Assembly: GCA_014323795.1 (NCBI GenBank)
Contig: JACONK010000006.1
Span: 82,983 to 146,982 of the forward strand
Source: Paracoccaceae bacterium
Lineage (GTDB): Bacteria; Pseudomonadota; Alphaproteobacteria; Rhodobacterales; Rhodobacteraceae
DNA: 64,000 nucleotides
Reading direction: 5' to 3'
Under the pieces are notes generated by a model. That model saw only the letters and a list, made by a program, of their open reading frames with translations. It had not been told where the DNA came from and did no database searches. A program made the translations under genes and the position numbers. Below are positions 18,801-27,811 of this stretch, in pieces. Within the stretch, counting starts at the first letter, position 1. Each line of letters starts with the position of its first letter.

Positions 18801-19351
18801 CGGAGCAGACGGACCTGAAAGCGGCAATCGGGAAGCTGCGACACGGCATTGCCAGCCTCAACAGCAAGGGCCGCGCCCGGCTGCTGGCAGCCTTTGACGA
18901 GGTGAACAGTAACTTCGCGATGCTCTTTGGGCATCTCTTTGGGGGCGGCGACGCCAGGCTTGCGCTGGTGGAAAGCGACGATCCGCTGGAAGCGGGGCTT
19001 GAGATTATGTGCCAGCCGCCGGGCAAGAAACTGTCCACGCTAAGCCTTTTGTCAGGGGGGGAGCAGACCCTGACCGCCCTCAGCCTGATTTTCGCCGTAT
19101 TCCTTGCAAATCCGTCCCCCGTCTGTGTGCTGGATGAGGTGGACGCACCGCTTGATGACGCCAATGTCACCCGTTTCTGTGATCTGCTGGATGAAATGGC
19201 GAAACGCACCGAAACCCGCTTTATGATTATCACCCACCACGCCATTACCATGGCCCGCATGGACCGCCTGTTCGGTGTGACTATGGCAGAGATGGGGGTC
19301 AGCCAGCTGGTGTCTGTCGACCTGGGTGCGGCGGCGCGGATGGCAGGTTAA
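15896..19351 (+). CDS. smc: Chromosome segregation protein SMC
   Basis: A 1151-residue condensin ATPase that organises and segregates the chromosome with ScpA/ScpB. Walker A GPNGCGKSN is near residue 32, and the C-terminal signature LSGGEQ near 1055 and Walker B VCVLDEVDAPLDDAN near 1078 complete the ABC head. Between them are two long Ala/Glu/Arg-rich coiled coils separated by a hinge at roughly residues 520-620 (GYEAALGAALADDL to WRWDGF). The start is the GTG at 15896, giving MQFNKLRLVGFKSFVDP, the standard N-terminus. Length is normal. It ends 4 bp inside a small convergent ORF. No scpAB nearby. Confidence 0.98.
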   Translation: MQFNKLRLVGFKSFVDPTELIIRDGLTGLVGPNGCGKSNLLEALRWVMGENRPTAMRGGGMEDVIFSGAATRPARNYAEVSLMIDNRDRCAPPAFNGSDCIDVVRRITRDAGSAYKTNGKEARARDVQMLFADASTGAHSPALVRQGQISELINARPGARRHVLEEAAGISGLYQRRHEAELKLTGAEMNLSRIMDVVEQLDGQLSQLARQARQAARYRTILEDLRCSEGLLLYRRWREADGVFAGARERLAEAAKFAAQGQIDAARAFSLRENLESKVPPLREEETIAAAVLQRLLVERDTLQSREDAARDTSETLQNRIAQLTRDIVREETLNRDADETIKRLERELVQILKAVEGHDACLAAAAADARAAAAVLQNQEAELDRQNEDVARLSARHQSARRRQEEAAEMLNKHQVGARSAEQAVTAAEIGLRQVEERIGHISESHRVAQEAAVKAETRLIEAETARVAAQTADSEARAAMSEAKGEAGALKAEVAALERVIARDRADATQLIDEVRADKGYEAALGAALADDLKAPLVDGESASGWVLLPGYSDSVPLPPGATSLAENIRAPAVLVRRLSQTGVVSQSDGARVQANLRPGQRLVSLEGDLWRWDGFRAGAGDAPSSAALRLQQENRLDDLRGMLDAAEGRATAARRRFETVRAALAEVVEADRAARTARRDADEAATAATRALSRAEADRDRLSANLETRKLARTRLSEEILAAQNALKEAASAVRELGNLHSARQTAESLKVAVEDARMAMLTKRAGFAEQRREGEVRIRRRQEITKEVSDWRHRLETAGTRIAELKERREISETEMKEARAVPQEIASKREGLSRMIDKAEARRRAASDALAAGETNLRQAVDSERTAERIASEARETCARAEALAQAARTQADTAAARIREELGTTPQKLLETLNYDPGDIPSAEVIETDIARLRRQRDALGAVNLRAEEDAREVQENRDTLMAEQTDLKAAIGKLRHGIASLNSKGRARLLAAFDEVNSNFAMLFGHLFGGGDARLALVESDDPLEAGLEIMCQPPGKKLSTLSLLSGGEQTLTALSLIFAVFLANPSPVCVLDEVDAPLDDANVTRFCDLLDEMAKRTETRFMIITHHAITMARMDRLFGVTMAEMGVSQLVSVDLGAAARMAG

Positions 19352-19485
19352 TCCGCTGCGGCCCCCTGACAGATACCCGTCACTGCCCGGCCCTGGGGCG
19401 CGGCATTGTGCCGTGGAAGCAGGGGCCATAACGCCTTTTTGGAAGTGCGCATTTTCCGCTTGACCTCACGCGGGATTTCATTCAT
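19348..19485 (-). CDS. Small hypothetical protein (45 aa)
   Basis: An ORF of 45 codons convergent with smc, overlapping its stop by 4 bp. The ATG at 19485 has an upstream GGAAAGGA at suitable spacing. The predicted product is basic at the N-terminus (MNEIPREVKRKMRTSKK) and has no recognisable domain. It may be a real small protein or a chance ORF; coding evidence is limited to the ribosome-binding site. Confidence 0.25.
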   Translation of the reverse strand: MNEIPREVKRKMRTSKKALWPLLPRHNAAPQGRAVTGICQGAAAD

Positions 19486-19568
19486 CGTCCTTTCCGCAAC
19501 CAAACACGCAACCCGCTTTACCGGGTCGCCTGCTGAATAAGCTTGACCCGGCAAGGGGTAGCTCCCCG

Positions 19569-20015
19569 ATGCCCTGGCGAATAAGCGGGGCTTTTCTGCT
19601 TTTGCGTGGATGGTTGCAACGGCCCGGCACCCTCAGGCGTGCTCAAGCCTTTGGCGACCTGACCGAAAGCCGCCCGACGGCTGATGCTACCTACACCGGC
19701 CTGATGGTCGGCACCCCGGCACGGGGGGCGCAACGCGACAACCTGCTGCAGGGGGATGCAACGCTGACATTTACCGCCGCCGATAATCAGCTCGACGCCA
19801 CTTTCAGCGACATCAAAGACCTTGACCACAACACCGCCCACAGTGTGACGGAGGTCCGGTTCCGGGATGTGCCGGTCAGTTCCGGCGGCACGTATGCGCA
19901 AGGCGCAGGTGCCAACAGGATTGAGGGGGCCTTTTACGGCACAGGCCACGCGGAAACCGCCGGGGTCTTTGAACAGCAGGGCATCGTCGGGGCCTACGGC
20001 GCGAAGAAGCAGTAA
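19569..20015 (+). CDS. TbpB-like (beta-barrel) surface lipoprotein, 5'-truncated
   Basis: A 148-residue ORF whose residues 30-148 match the C-terminal barrel of transferrin-binding-protein-like surface lipoproteins: FGDLTESRPTADATYTGLMVG, LLQGDATLTFTAADNQLDATF and the closing RIEGAFYGTGHAETAGVFEQ block followed by GIVGAYGAKKQ. Full-length relatives have a lipobox and about twice this length; here the first 25 residues look unrelated and there is no lipobox Cys. So the gene seems to have lost its 5' part, or the annotated start is a fortuitous ATG. Relatives are exported to the outer surface. No Slam-type exporter is nearby. It is followed by a strong hairpin. Confidence 0.6.
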   Translation: MPWRISGAFLLLRGWLQRPGTLRRAQAFGDLTESRPTADATYTGLMVGTPARGAQRDNLLQGDATLTFTAADNQLDATFSDIKDLDHNTAHSVTEVRFRDVPVSSGGTYAQGAGANRIEGAFYGTGHAETAGVFEQQGIVGAYGAKKQ

Positions 20016-20031
20016 CCCCGCCGGACAATGC

Positions 20032-20059
20032 GCCGGGCCGGGCCTCTGTCCGGCCCGGC
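20032..20059. terminator. Strong GC-rich hairpin between convergent genes
   Basis: A perfect 10-bp inverted repeat, GCCGGGCCGG at 20032-20041 and CCGGCCCGGC at 20050-20059, with an 8-base loop. It lies just after the lipoprotein-like ORF and before the end of the convergent fadJ-type gene. There is only GTCTT rather than a long T-run, so intrinsic termination is likely but not certain. Confidence 0.6.
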
Positions 20060-20156
20060 GTCTTCCCGCCCGGCCTGCCCGATGGTGCGGCCGGACACCG
20101 GTGATTTCAGGCCCGCATTGTGGCGCGGGTCTGTTGCCTCAGCAGGTCGAGGGATA

Positions 20157-22364
20157 TCAGGCAGATGCTGGTGCCGCGGGTGTGAAGCGGGCGTAGAAGG
20201 TTTCGCCCTTCTCCGCCATTTCCTTCAGCAGGGCAGGCGGGTTGAACCGGTCGCCGTGTGTGGCGGCGAGCCCTTCGCAGATCCCGACAGCCTGTTCTGC
20301 CCCCAGCATGTCAAGCCAGGAAAACGGCCCCCCGGACCAGGGCATGAAACCCCAGCCGAGGACCGCGCCGACATCACCTTCGCGGATGTCCTCCAGAACG
20401 CCCTCTTCAAACGCATGCACCGCTTCCAGCACCTGCACCAGGGCAAGGCGGTGCTGCACCTCTGTCACGTCGGGCTGATCTTCCATCACCGCGAAATGAT
20501 CAGCCAGACCGGGCCAGAGACCGGTCCGCCTGCCGGTTTCATCATAGGTGTAGAAACCCGCATTGACCTTGCGGCCCAAACGGCCGGCCTCAAACAGCGT
20601 GGTGATTACCTTGTCACCGTCTGAGGCCGGACAGGTGTTGCCCATGGCCGCTTTCGTCGCCGTCATGATTTTCATGGCGAGATCAACGGAGGTTTCGTCG
20701 CCAAGCTGCAACGGCCCGATCGGCATGCCCATGTGCCTCGCGGCGTTTTCAATGAGTGCGGGGGCTATGCCTTCGGCCACCATCCGGTGCGCCTCACCCC
20801 CGTAGGGGATGATGCAGCGGTTGGCGTAGAAAAAACGGGCGTCGTTGACGACGATCGGTGTTTTCCCGATCTGGCGCACGAAATCGAGTGCCCTGGCCAC
20901 GGCATGGGCACCGGTTTCCCTGCCCTTGATGATCTCCACCAGCATCATCTTGTCGACCGGGGAAAAGAAATGCATGCCGACGAATTGATCGCGGCGTTGG
21001 CTGGCCGCCGCCAGGCCGGTGATCGGCAGGGTGGAGGTGTTGGTGGCAAAGGTCGCGTCCTGCGGGATGATGGCCTCAGCCTTTTTCGTTACCTCTGCCT
21101 TTATGGCAGGGTCTTCAAAGACGGCTTCCACGATCAGGTCCACGTCCCTGAGCGCGTCGAAATCCGTTGTCGCGCGGATCAGGCCAAGCACCTGCTTTTT
21201 TTGTTCCGGCGTTGCTTTTTTGCGCCGGATGCCCTTGTCCATGTAGTGTTCCGTGCAGGATTTGCCCCTGTCCGCTGCTTCCTGCGTCCGGTCAATCAGC
21301 ACAACCCCGATACCGGCTGTGGCGGCGACCAGCGCGATGCCCGCACCCATCATGCCCGCGCCGAGTACGCCTATCTTCTTCACGCTCTGATCCGGCACAT
21401 GCGCCGGGCGTGCAGCACCTTTTTCAAGCGCGCCCTTGTTGATAAACAGGGCGTTGATCATGGCCGCAGACGACGGATTCATCAGCACATGGGTGAACCA
21501 GCGCGCCTCAATCTTCAGTGCCGTGTCGAAGGGCACGAGGGCACCTTCATAGATTGCGGCCAGCAGAGCCTGTGCCGCCGGGTACACCCCGCTGGTCTTC
21601 GAATGCACCATGGCCACGGCACCGGCGAAGGCCATGAATCCCGCCGGGTGGTAGGGTGTCCCGCCGGGCATCCTGTAGCCCTTCTGATCCCAGGGTTTCA
21701 CCAGATCGGCATCTTTCGCTTTCAGAACCCAGGCCCGGGCCGCATCAGGCAGCGCGTCCGCCGGGACAACCTCATCAACCATACCTGCAGCCCTGGCCTT
21801 TGCCGGTTCCAGGGTCTTGCCTTCCAACAGGTAGCCTGACGCGCCCATTACCCCCATCTTGCGCACCATCCGCGTGGTGCCTCCCCCGCCGGGGAACAGG
21901 CCAACCATGATCTCCGGCAGGCCAATTTTGGCTTTCGGGTTGTCGGCGGCGAAGATGCGGTGGCAGGCGAGAGAAATTTCAAGGCCAATACCCAGGGCGG
22001 TGCCGGGCAAGGCCGCTGCAAAAGGTTTACCGCCCTTTCCGGTTTTGAAGTCCATGCCCGCAAGCTCAATCTTCCGCAGGACGTTATGGCCTTGCATTAT
22101 CCCGTCAAAGATTACGCGTGCCGGGTTTTCGCCGCCCCGGGCCTTCCATCCGGCAAGGGTGTTGAGGTCCATCCCGGCGGCAAAATACTTCTTGGCAGAT
22201 GTGATAACCGCCCCTTTGATCGCATCGTCTTCGAGCACGGCGTCGACACAATCATCCAGGGCACCAAAGCCCGCCTCGGACATGACGTTCATGGATTTGC
22301 CCGGGCAGTCCCAGGTGATGATGGCAACGCCGTCGTCGCCCGTCGTCATTGTGAAATCAGCCAT
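20157..22364 (-). CDS. fadJ: 3-hydroxyacyl-CoA dehydrogenase / enoyl-CoA hydratase fusion (FadJ/FadB alpha subunit)
   Basis: A 735-residue bifunctional beta-oxidation enzyme that hydrates trans-2-enoyl-CoA and oxidises the 3-hydroxyacyl-CoA. The N-terminal crotonase domain (1-190) has the oxyanion-hole region AAALPGTALGIG and LPEIMVGLFPGGGGT with its catalytic Glu; the dehydrogenase domain starts near residue 325 with the NAD-binding GAGMMGAG and has FFSPVDKMMLVEI. The ATG at 22364 (MADFTMTTGDDGVAIITWD) is the family start; a longer reading is antisense to nothing useful. It lies 22 bp downstream of the thiolase gene, its partner in the trifunctional complex. Confidence 0.95.
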   Translation of the reverse strand: MADFTMTTGDDGVAIITWDCPGKSMNVMSEAGFGALDDCVDAVLEDDAIKGAVITSAKKYFAAGMDLNTLAGWKARGGENPARVIFDGIMQGHNVLRKIELAGMDFKTGKGGKPFAAALPGTALGIGLEISLACHRIFAADNPKAKIGLPEIMVGLFPGGGGTTRMVRKMGVMGASGYLLEGKTLEPAKARAAGMVDEVVPADALPDAARAWVLKAKDADLVKPWDQKGYRMPGGTPYHPAGFMAFAGAVAMVHSKTSGVYPAAQALLAAIYEGALVPFDTALKIEARWFTHVLMNPSSAAMINALFINKGALEKGAARPAHVPDQSVKKIGVLGAGMMGAGIALVAATAGIGVVLIDRTQEAADRGKSCTEHYMDKGIRRKKATPEQKKQVLGLIRATTDFDALRDVDLIVEAVFEDPAIKAEVTKKAEAIIPQDATFATNTSTLPITGLAAASQRRDQFVGMHFFSPVDKMMLVEIIKGRETGAHAVARALDFVRQIGKTPIVVNDARFFYANRCIIPYGGEAHRMVAEGIAPALIENAARHMGMPIGPLQLGDETSVDLAMKIMTATKAAMGNTCPASDGDKVITTLFEAGRLGRKVNAGFYTYDETGRRTGLWPGLADHFAVMEDQPDVTEVQHRLALVQVLEAVHAFEEGVLEDIREGDVGAVLGWGFMPWSGGPFSWLDMLGAEQAVGICEGLAATHGDRFNPPALLKEMAEKGETFYARFTPAAPASA

Positions 22365-22386
22365 GATTTTCCTTGTCAAACAGGGG

Positions 22387-23601
22387 TCAGGCCCGCTCAA
22401 TAATCGTTGCGACACCCATGCCGGAACCGATGCAGAGTGTGGCCAGTCCGGTTTCCTTGTCGGACCGCTCCATTTCGTCGAGCAGTGTCCCGAGCAGGAT
22501 GGCACCGGTGCCGCCCAGGGGGTGACCCATGGCAATCGCGCCGCCGTTCACGTTCAGCTTGTCCATATCCACATCAAAATGGTCCTGAAAGCGCAGGACA
22601 ACGGCGGCGAAAGCCTCGTTCACCTCGAAGAGGTCGATGTCGCTGATCGCCATGCCATTCATTTTCAGGATTTTTTCGGTCACCGGAACCGGGCCGGTCA
22701 ACATGATGGTCGGGTCAGTGCCGATCCTGGCTGTTCCCCTGATCCGTGCGCGGGGTCTCAGCCCGTTCTTTTCGCCAAACTCCCGGTTTCCGATCAGAAC
22801 GGCACCGGCACCGTCCGCAATGCCGGATGAGTTGCCGGCGTGATGCACGTGCTCAATCTTCTCAAGCACCGGATATTTCATGATCGCGATCCTGTCGAAA
22901 CCCGGCATGGTTTCACCCATATCCCTGAATGACGGGTGCAGGGTACTGAGCCCTTGCATGTCGGTCGCGCCGCGGATCATTTCGTCATGGTCCAGGATTC
23001 CGAGGCCGTTCTGATCCTTCAGCGCGTAGACTGACCTGGAGAACCGCCCCTCTTTCTGCGCCCTGGCGGCGCGCTTCTGGCTTTGCACCGCGTATTCGTC
23101 GCACATGCCCCTGCTGTAGCCGTATTTTGTGGCGATGAGGTCAGCCGAGATCCCCTGCGGCACGAAGCAGACTTTCATGGCCAGCGTCGGGTCTGCGGCA
23201 ATCGCACCGCCGTCGGAGCCCATAGGCACACGGCTCATGCTTTCCACCCCGCCGGCGATATAGCCCTGGCCCTGTCCGCCCATCACCTGGCCTGCGGCCA
23301 TGTTCACGGCCTCAAGTCCCGAGGCGCAGAAGCGATTCACCGATACACCGGCCACGCTTTGATCAAGGTCGGAGCAGAGCACGGCAGACCGTGCCAGGCA
23401 GCCGCCCTGTTCGCCCACCTGCGATACGTTGCCCCAGATGACGTCGTCCACATCGGCACTGTCAAAGCCCGTGCGGGCCTGCAGCACGTTCAACGTCTCT
23501 GCAGACAGGCGCACGGCGGACACTTCATGCAGGGAACCATCCGGCTTTCCCTTCCCGCGCGGTGACCGCGTGGTGTCGTAGATATAGGCGTCCTGTGCCA
23601 T
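22387..23601 (-). CDS. fadA: Acetyl-CoA C-acyltransferase (thiolase, FadA type)
   Basis: A 404-residue thiolase that cleaves 3-ketoacyl-CoA to acetyl-CoA in beta-oxidation. The nucleophilic Cys is in [12 protein letters not shown] near residue 90, the general-base His in [14 protein letters not shown] near 355, and the second Cys in LCIGSGMG near 391. Residues EVNEAFAAV are also conserved. The gene is followed after 22 bp by the fadJ-type gene and preceded 14 bp upstream by a GST gene, so all three are probably one operon. Nothing unusual in length or motifs. Confidence 0.95.
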   Translation of the reverse strand: MAQDAYIYDTTRSPRGKGKPDGSLHEVSAVRLSAETLNVLQARTGFDSADVDDVIWGNVSQVGEQGGCLARSAVLCSDLDQSVAGVSVNRFCASGLEAVNMAAGQVMGGQGQGYIAGGVESMSRVPMGSDGGAIAADPTLAMKVCFVPQGISADLIATKYGYSRGMCDEYAVQSQKRAARAQKEGRFSRSVYALKDQNGLGILDHDEMIRGATDMQGLSTLHPSFRDMGETMPGFDRIAIMKYPVLEKIEHVHHAGNSSGIADGAGAVLIGNREFGEKNGLRPRARIRGTARIGTDPTIMLTGPVPVTEKILKMNGMAISDIDLFEVNEAFAAVVLRFQDHFDVDMDKLNVNGGAIAMGHPLGGTGAILLGTLLDEMERSDKETGLATLCIGSGMGVATIIERA

Positions 23602-23615
23602 GGGTCAAATTCTTC

Positions 23616-24257
23616 CTAAAGGGGTGTGGCCCGGTCCGAGGGCGAGCCCGGCATAAGCTCATACGGGTGTTTCCAGCCAGGCAGATTTTCGATTCGGCCC
23701 AGCCATGCATTGATGTTATCCCAATCGCCCCGGATAAAGCCGAAGGGTTCAGGGTAAAAAAGGTAGCCGCAGGCGGAGAAATCCGCCATCGTCGGCCCCT
23801 TGCCGACCAGCCAATCGCGGGACGACAGCACCCCGTTGAGCACTTCGTAAGCTGCGTTCAGCCGATTCTGCATGAAGTTGATCACCTGTTCCGGGCGTTT
23901 GTCTGCGGGCAGGAAGTTCATCAGGAACCGCGTCATACCGGCCTGCGAGGACATTTTATGGTTATCCCAGAGCACCCAGCGCAGCACCTCGCGTTCTTCC
24001 GTGCGGGTGTCGCCGCCGAATTTACCTGTCTTTTCAGTAATGTAGTTCTGAATGACGCCCGATTGGGTCAGTACCAGATCACCGTCAACCAGCACCGGCG
24101 TTTCGCCCATAGGGTTCACCCCGCGAAACGCTTCTTCGCGGGTCTGGCCGCCAAAGAAATCAACCTTGACCGCCTCCCATTCAAGGCCTGACAGTTCCAG
24201 CGGCAGTGCCGCCTTGTAGCTGTTCCCGCTTTCTCCGAAGCAATGCAGTTGGATCAT
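23616..24257 (-). CDS. Glutathione S-transferase family protein
   Basis: A 213-residue GST-fold protein: N-terminal thioredoxin-like domain (MIQLHCFGESGNSYKAAL, then NPMGETPVLVDGD with the cis-Pro, and LTQSGVIQNYI) and an all-helical C-terminal domain with GPTMADFSACGYLF, the N-capping Asp motif. It probably conjugates or reduces an electrophile using glutathione in the cytoplasm. Its position between the acyl-CoA dehydrogenase and thiolase genes is a fatty-acid-oxidation context; whether it acts in that pathway or in detoxification of its products is unknown. Confidence 0.9.
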   Translation of the reverse strand: MIQLHCFGESGNSYKAALPLELSGLEWEAVKVDFFGGQTREEAFRGVNPMGETPVLVDGDLVLTQSGVIQNYITEKTGKFGGDTRTEEREVLRWVLWDNHKMSSQAGMTRFLMNFLPADKRPEQVINFMQNRLNAAYEVLNGVLSSRDWLVGKGPTMADFSACGYLFYPEPFGFIRGDWDNINAWLGRIENLPGWKHPYELMPGSPSDRATPL

Positions 24258-24275
24258 TTCACTTCCTTTCCCGGT

Positions 24276-24461
24276 TTATAGCAGATTCCGAAAATAATAC
24301 TCCGGAACCAGGGCAATTAAGATTCCCGTATTGCGCTGCCGGGGTGCCATCCCGACAGGGCCTGCACCCCCGCCGCAGATACCGAAAGCGCGTTCTCGCG
24401 CACCACTTTTGGGTGCAGTTTCTTCAAAAAGCAATCGGTCGTCAAATCCACGGTGCGCCAT
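24276..24461 (-). CDS. Small hypothetical protein (61 aa)
   Basis: A 61-codon ORF in the interval between the acyl-CoA dehydrogenase and GST genes, on the same strand. The ATG at 24461 is preceded by GGAGG with 7-base spacing, the best ribosome-binding site in the neighbourhood, and the ORF ends 18 bp before the GST start. The product begins MAHRGFDDRLLFEETAPKSG and is rich in Gly and Arg; no domain or membrane helix is evident. Likely a real small protein of the operon, with unknown role. Confidence 0.4.
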   Translation of the reverse strand: MAHRGFDDRLLFEETAPKSGARERAFGICGGGAGPVGMAPRQRNTGILIALVPEYYFRNLL

Positions 24462-24550
24462 GGCAGTCCTCCGTAAACATCAAAAGACCGCAAGATTTCA
24501 AAGTTTGCGGGCTTGCCGCCCGGGTGCGCGGCCCGCCTCAGGCCACCGGC

Positions 24551-26326
24551 TCAGAAGCTGTCGGTGCCAAGTGCCATCACCGGGTCGGCCCCGGACCGGA
24601 TGCGGGCAAGGTGCATCCTGCAGGCGGGCAGCCGCCGGGCCATGTAGTACCGCGCCGTGGCTACCTTATTTTTGTAGAACGCCGGATCATCGGCATTGCC
24701 GTCGAGTGCCTTGAGTGCGACCTTTGCCATGTGCGCCCACATCAGGCCAAGGCAGACGTGCCCGAAGAGGTGCATGAAGTCGGTTGCCCCTGCGAGCCTG
24801 TGGTTCGGATTTTTCATGCCGTTTTGCCTCAGGTATATATCAGCATCCTGAAGCGTATTCGACGCTTCCCGCAGCGGTCCGGTGAACGCTTTCATCGCCT
24901 CATTATCCTTGTTTTCGGCGATAAATGTCTGCACCAGATCAAAGAAGGCCATCACATGTTTGCCGCCGTCGGCAGCCAGTTTGCGGCCCACAAGGTCGAG
25001 TGCCTGCACACCGTTCGCCCCTTCGTAAATCATGGTGACCCGTGCGTCGCGGGTGAACTGGGACATGCCCCATTCCTCGATATACCCGTGGCCACCATAG
25101 ACCTGCTGGGCCTGCACAGTCATATCGTAGCCAACATCGGTCAGGAAACCCTTGATGATCGGCGTCAGCAAGGAGATCAGACCCTCCGCCTCTGCATCCT
25201 CGTTCCGCCGCGCCCGGTCAATCATCACGGCACCCCAGTAGACAAAGGCCCGCGCCCCTTCGATGAAGGACTTCTGGTCCATCAGGTTGCGGCGGATGTC
25301 CGGGTGCACTATCAGCGGGTCTGCCGGGCCATCCGGGTTCCTGGCACCGGTTACGTCGCGGCCCTGCAGACGGTCCCTGGCGTAGATCACTGCGTTCTGG
25401 TAGGCGACTTCAGCCTGCGCCAGACCTTGCATGCCGACACCCAGCCGTGCTTCGTTCATCATGGTGAACATGGCGCGCATGCCTTTGTGCTCTTCCCCCA
25501 GCAGGGCACCGGTCGCCCCGTCATAGTTCATGGCGCAGGCAGGGTTGCCGTGGATACCCATCTTTTTTTCGATTCTGCCGCAGGACACGCTGTTGCGCAC
25601 CCCTGGCGAATCACCGTCATCCACCAGAAGTTTCGGCACAATGAAAAGCGACACACCCTTAATGCCTTCCGGCCCGCCCGGGATTTTCGCCAGCACAAGG
25701 TGGATGATATTATCGGCCATATCATGTTCGCCGGCAGAGATGAATATCTTCTGGCCGGAAATTTTGTATGATCCGTCCTCTTGCGGCACAGCCATGGTGC
25801 GCATTAGGCCGAGGTCGGTGCCGCAGTGCGGCTCCGTCAGGTTCATGGTACCGGTCCATGCGCAGCTGACCAGGTTGGGCAGATACCTCGACTTCTGCTC
25901 TTTTGTGCCGTGGGTGCGGATGGCGGAATAAGCACCGTGGGTCAGGCTCTGGTACATGGCAAACGCCTGGTTGGACGAGGAAAACATCTCTGCCACTGCG
26001 GTGGCCATAACGCAGGGCATGCCCTGGCCACCGTATTCCGGGTCACAGTCAAGGCCCGTCCAGCCGCCTTTGCGAACCTGGTCAAAGGCATCCTGGAAAC
26101 CTGTCGGCACACGGACCACGCCGTTTTCCAGTGTGCAGCCTTCGGTGTCGCCCACCATGTTCAGGGGGGCGAGCACCTGGCCGGTGATCCTGCCTGCCTC
26201 TTCCAGAACGGCACCGGTGAAATCTGCTTCCAGCTCGTTATAACCCGGTATGTCTGTCTTATAGACATCCAGAACTTCGTTCAGGACAAAGGCCATGTCT
26301 TTTGTGGGGGCGATGTAACTCGGCAT
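24551..26326 (-). CDS. Acyl-CoA dehydrogenase (large form with C-terminal domain, FadE/DmdC-like)
   Basis: A 591-residue FAD-dependent acyl-CoA dehydrogenase. The first about 410 residues carry the standard fold, with [27 protein letters not shown] near residue 162 and [15 protein letters not shown]; the catalytic-loop region [29 protein letters not shown] lies near 425-450 and an extra helical C-terminal domain follows. This long form is shared by fatty-acyl-CoA dehydrogenases and 3-methylmercaptopropionyl-CoA dehydrogenase (DmdC), so the substrate is uncertain; the adjacent thiolase and FadJ-type genes favour beta-oxidation. It is probably the first gene of the cluster. Confidence 0.92.
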   Translation of the reverse strand: MPSYIAPTKDMAFVLNEVLDVYKTDIPGYNELEADFTGAVLEEAGRITGQVLAPLNMVGDTEGCTLENGVVRVPTGFQDAFDQVRKGGWTGLDCDPEYGGQGMPCVMATAVAEMFSSSNQAFAMYQSLTHGAYSAIRTHGTKEQKSRYLPNLVSCAWTGTMNLTEPHCGTDLGLMRTMAVPQEDGSYKISGQKIFISAGEHDMADNIIHLVLAKIPGGPEGIKGVSLFIVPKLLVDDGDSPGVRNSVSCGRIEKKMGIHGNPACAMNYDGATGALLGEEHKGMRAMFTMMNEARLGVGMQGLAQAEVAYQNAVIYARDRLQGRDVTGARNPDGPADPLIVHPDIRRNLMDQKSFIEGARAFVYWGAVMIDRARRNEDAEAEGLISLLTPIIKGFLTDVGYDMTVQAQQVYGGHGYIEEWGMSQFTRDARVTMIYEGANGVQALDLVGRKLAADGGKHVMAFFDLVQTFIAENKDNEAMKAFTGPLREASNTLQDADIYLRQNGMKNPNHRLAGATDFMHLFGHVCLGLMWAHMAKVALKALDGNADDPAFYKNKVATARYYMARRLPACRMHLARIRSGADPVMALGTDSF

Positions 26327-26873
26327 AGTCGGGTGCTCCGTTTCCCGGATGTGTCGTGGCCGGTCAGGTGCCGGGCCGGGGCATTTCGTCGTGCGGGCGC
26401 ATCATAATAATTTGCGGCTGTTCCGGCTTCCGGGGTTACAGGGCTGTATCAAGTCGGCTATTTCGGCATAACCATAGCGTTTGAGGCATATTTGGAACAG
26501 TCGGATGGCACCGATACTCCAAGGTATATCTTGCCGGGAAGACTGGCGAAAGCCTGGTTGTTGCCGGGCCGGCATGGCACGACGGCGCACCTGCATGTAA
26601 GGCAGGCAGGTACCCGTTGAGAACCGCTTTGGGATGGGTTGATATGGCGTTTTACAACAACCGGCACGGTAACTGGCACGGTGATTCCGGCAGTGCACCA
26701 GGGCTGTTTCAACGCAACCGGTCTGTCCATGTCTGTCATATACTGGCAGGTCGTATGGCCGGTTCCTGTTCCTGAATGGCTCCGGTCTGTCCCGATTCTT
26801 TCCCCTGACCGAAAGCCTCTTCGCCCCTGCGCGCGAACACCACAGTTGATGTATGTGAAGAAAGTATGGCCCG
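26327..26873. other. 547-bp intergenic region without a recognisable gene
   Basis: Divergent spacer between the acyl-CoA dehydrogenase gene (minus) and the thioesterase pair (plus). Overlapping open frames exist on both strands but none has family motifs, a good start or glycine-repeat character. It must carry both promoters and may also hold degenerate material; I could not link it to the IS5 or RTX remnants. Confidence 0.4.
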
Positions 26874-27314
26874 ATGAGCGATGATGACCGCGCCCGGCGC
26901 GAAAAACTGGCACGCCGGTTTACGGAGGCACTGCCGTTCAGCAAAGCGCTCGATATGCGCATCGATAGTTTCGGCGTGGCTGTGGCGGGCATGTCCATGC
27001 CTTATTCGGGGTTCATCGTCGGGGATCCCGGCACGGGCATTGTGCATGGGGGTGCGGTGTCCGCCCTGCTTGACACATGCGGCGGGCTGGCCGTTTTCCT
27101 GCACCCCGAAGGAACGGCACCGACGGCCACGCTTGACCTGCGGATCGATTACATGCGACCGGCCAAACCCGGCCATCGCATCCACGCCTGGGCAGAGGTC
27201 TACAACACAACCCGCACAGTCGCCTTCGTGCGCGGCATTGCCTACGATACCGCCCGCGATCAGCCCGTGGCGATGTTGACCGGGGCATTCACCTTTGCGA
27301 AAAAGGCTTTATGA
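26874..27314 (+). CDS. PaaI family thioesterase
   Basis: A 146-residue hot-dog thioesterase of the PaaI type. The segment GIVHGGAVSALLDTCGGLAV near residues 57-76 holds the conserved HGG and the catalytic acid (Asp at the helix), followed by TLDLRIDYMRPAKPG, the usual beta strand pair. It should hydrolyse small or aromatic acyl-CoAs. Its stop overlaps the start of a second thioesterase gene by 4 bp, so the two are translationally coupled; they may form a heteromer or act on related substrates. Confidence 0.88.
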   Translation: MSDDDRARREKLARRFTEALPFSKALDMRIDSFGVAVAGMSMPYSGFIVGDPGTGIVHGGAVSALLDTCGGLAVFLHPEGTAPTATLDLRIDYMRPAKPGHRIHAWAEVYNTTRTVAFVRGIAYDTARDQPVAMLTGAFTFAKKAL

Positions 27315-27811
27315 CCGCGCAAGAAAGCCTGAAAGCACGTCGCGACGGGGCCCTGGATGCGCTTGTCCGGTCCGTGCCCTACATTCAATTCCTTGGCGTC
27401 ACGTTTGATCGGCGGGGGGATGAGCTGACAGCCACGCTCAGCTACAATGCCAGGCTCATTGGCAATCCGGTTCTTCCTGCGCTTCATGGCGGGGTGACGG
27501 CAGGTTTTCTGGAAATCACCGCCCTTGTCGAACTCGCATGGCACTGCACCCGGGCCGCGCTGGAAGATGGCCGTCCGCAGGCCGAAGACATAGCCGCCGG
27601 GGGTGCGTTTCACATACCGAAGACGATTGATCTTACCGTGGATTATCTGCGCCCCTGCCGCCCGCAGGATTGTTACGCCCGGGCGCAAATCAATCGGTCG
27701 GGGCGGCGTTATGCCTCTGTCCATGTGGAAGCCTGGCAGGATAACCGCACCCGTTTGTTTGCCCAGGCCACGGGCCATTTCCTGATGCCGCCCCGGCCAC
27801 CGGATGGCTGA
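27311..27811 (+). CDS. PaaI-like thioesterase, second paralogue
   Basis: A 166-residue hot-dog protein. LPALHGGVTAGFLEITALVEL near residues 56-76 has the HGG motif with the acidic helix residue as Glu, and TIDLTVDYLRPCRPQDCYA is the paired strand. It has an insertion of about 20 residues (QAEDIAAGGAFHIPK) relative to the upstream paralogue. Its ATG overlaps the stop of the first thioesterase gene by 4 bp, and its stop overlaps the MATE gene by 8 bp, so all three are probably one operon. Substrate unknown. Confidence 0.85.
   Translation: MTAQESLKARRDGALDALVRSVPYIQFLGVTFDRRGDELTATLSYNARLIGNPVLPALHGGVTAGFLEITALVELAWHCTRAALEDGRPQAEDIAAGGAFHIPKTIDLTVDYLRPCRPQDCYARAQINRSGRRYASVHVEAWQDNRTRLFAQATGHFLMPPRPPDG

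Noticed and set aside
26402..26998. Possible transposase remnant in the acyl-CoA dehydrogenase/thioesterase spacer
   Set aside because: I compared frames with the IS5 remnant at 8.1-8.5 kb and the RTX fragments and saw no shared motifs; left as unassigned intergenic DNA.
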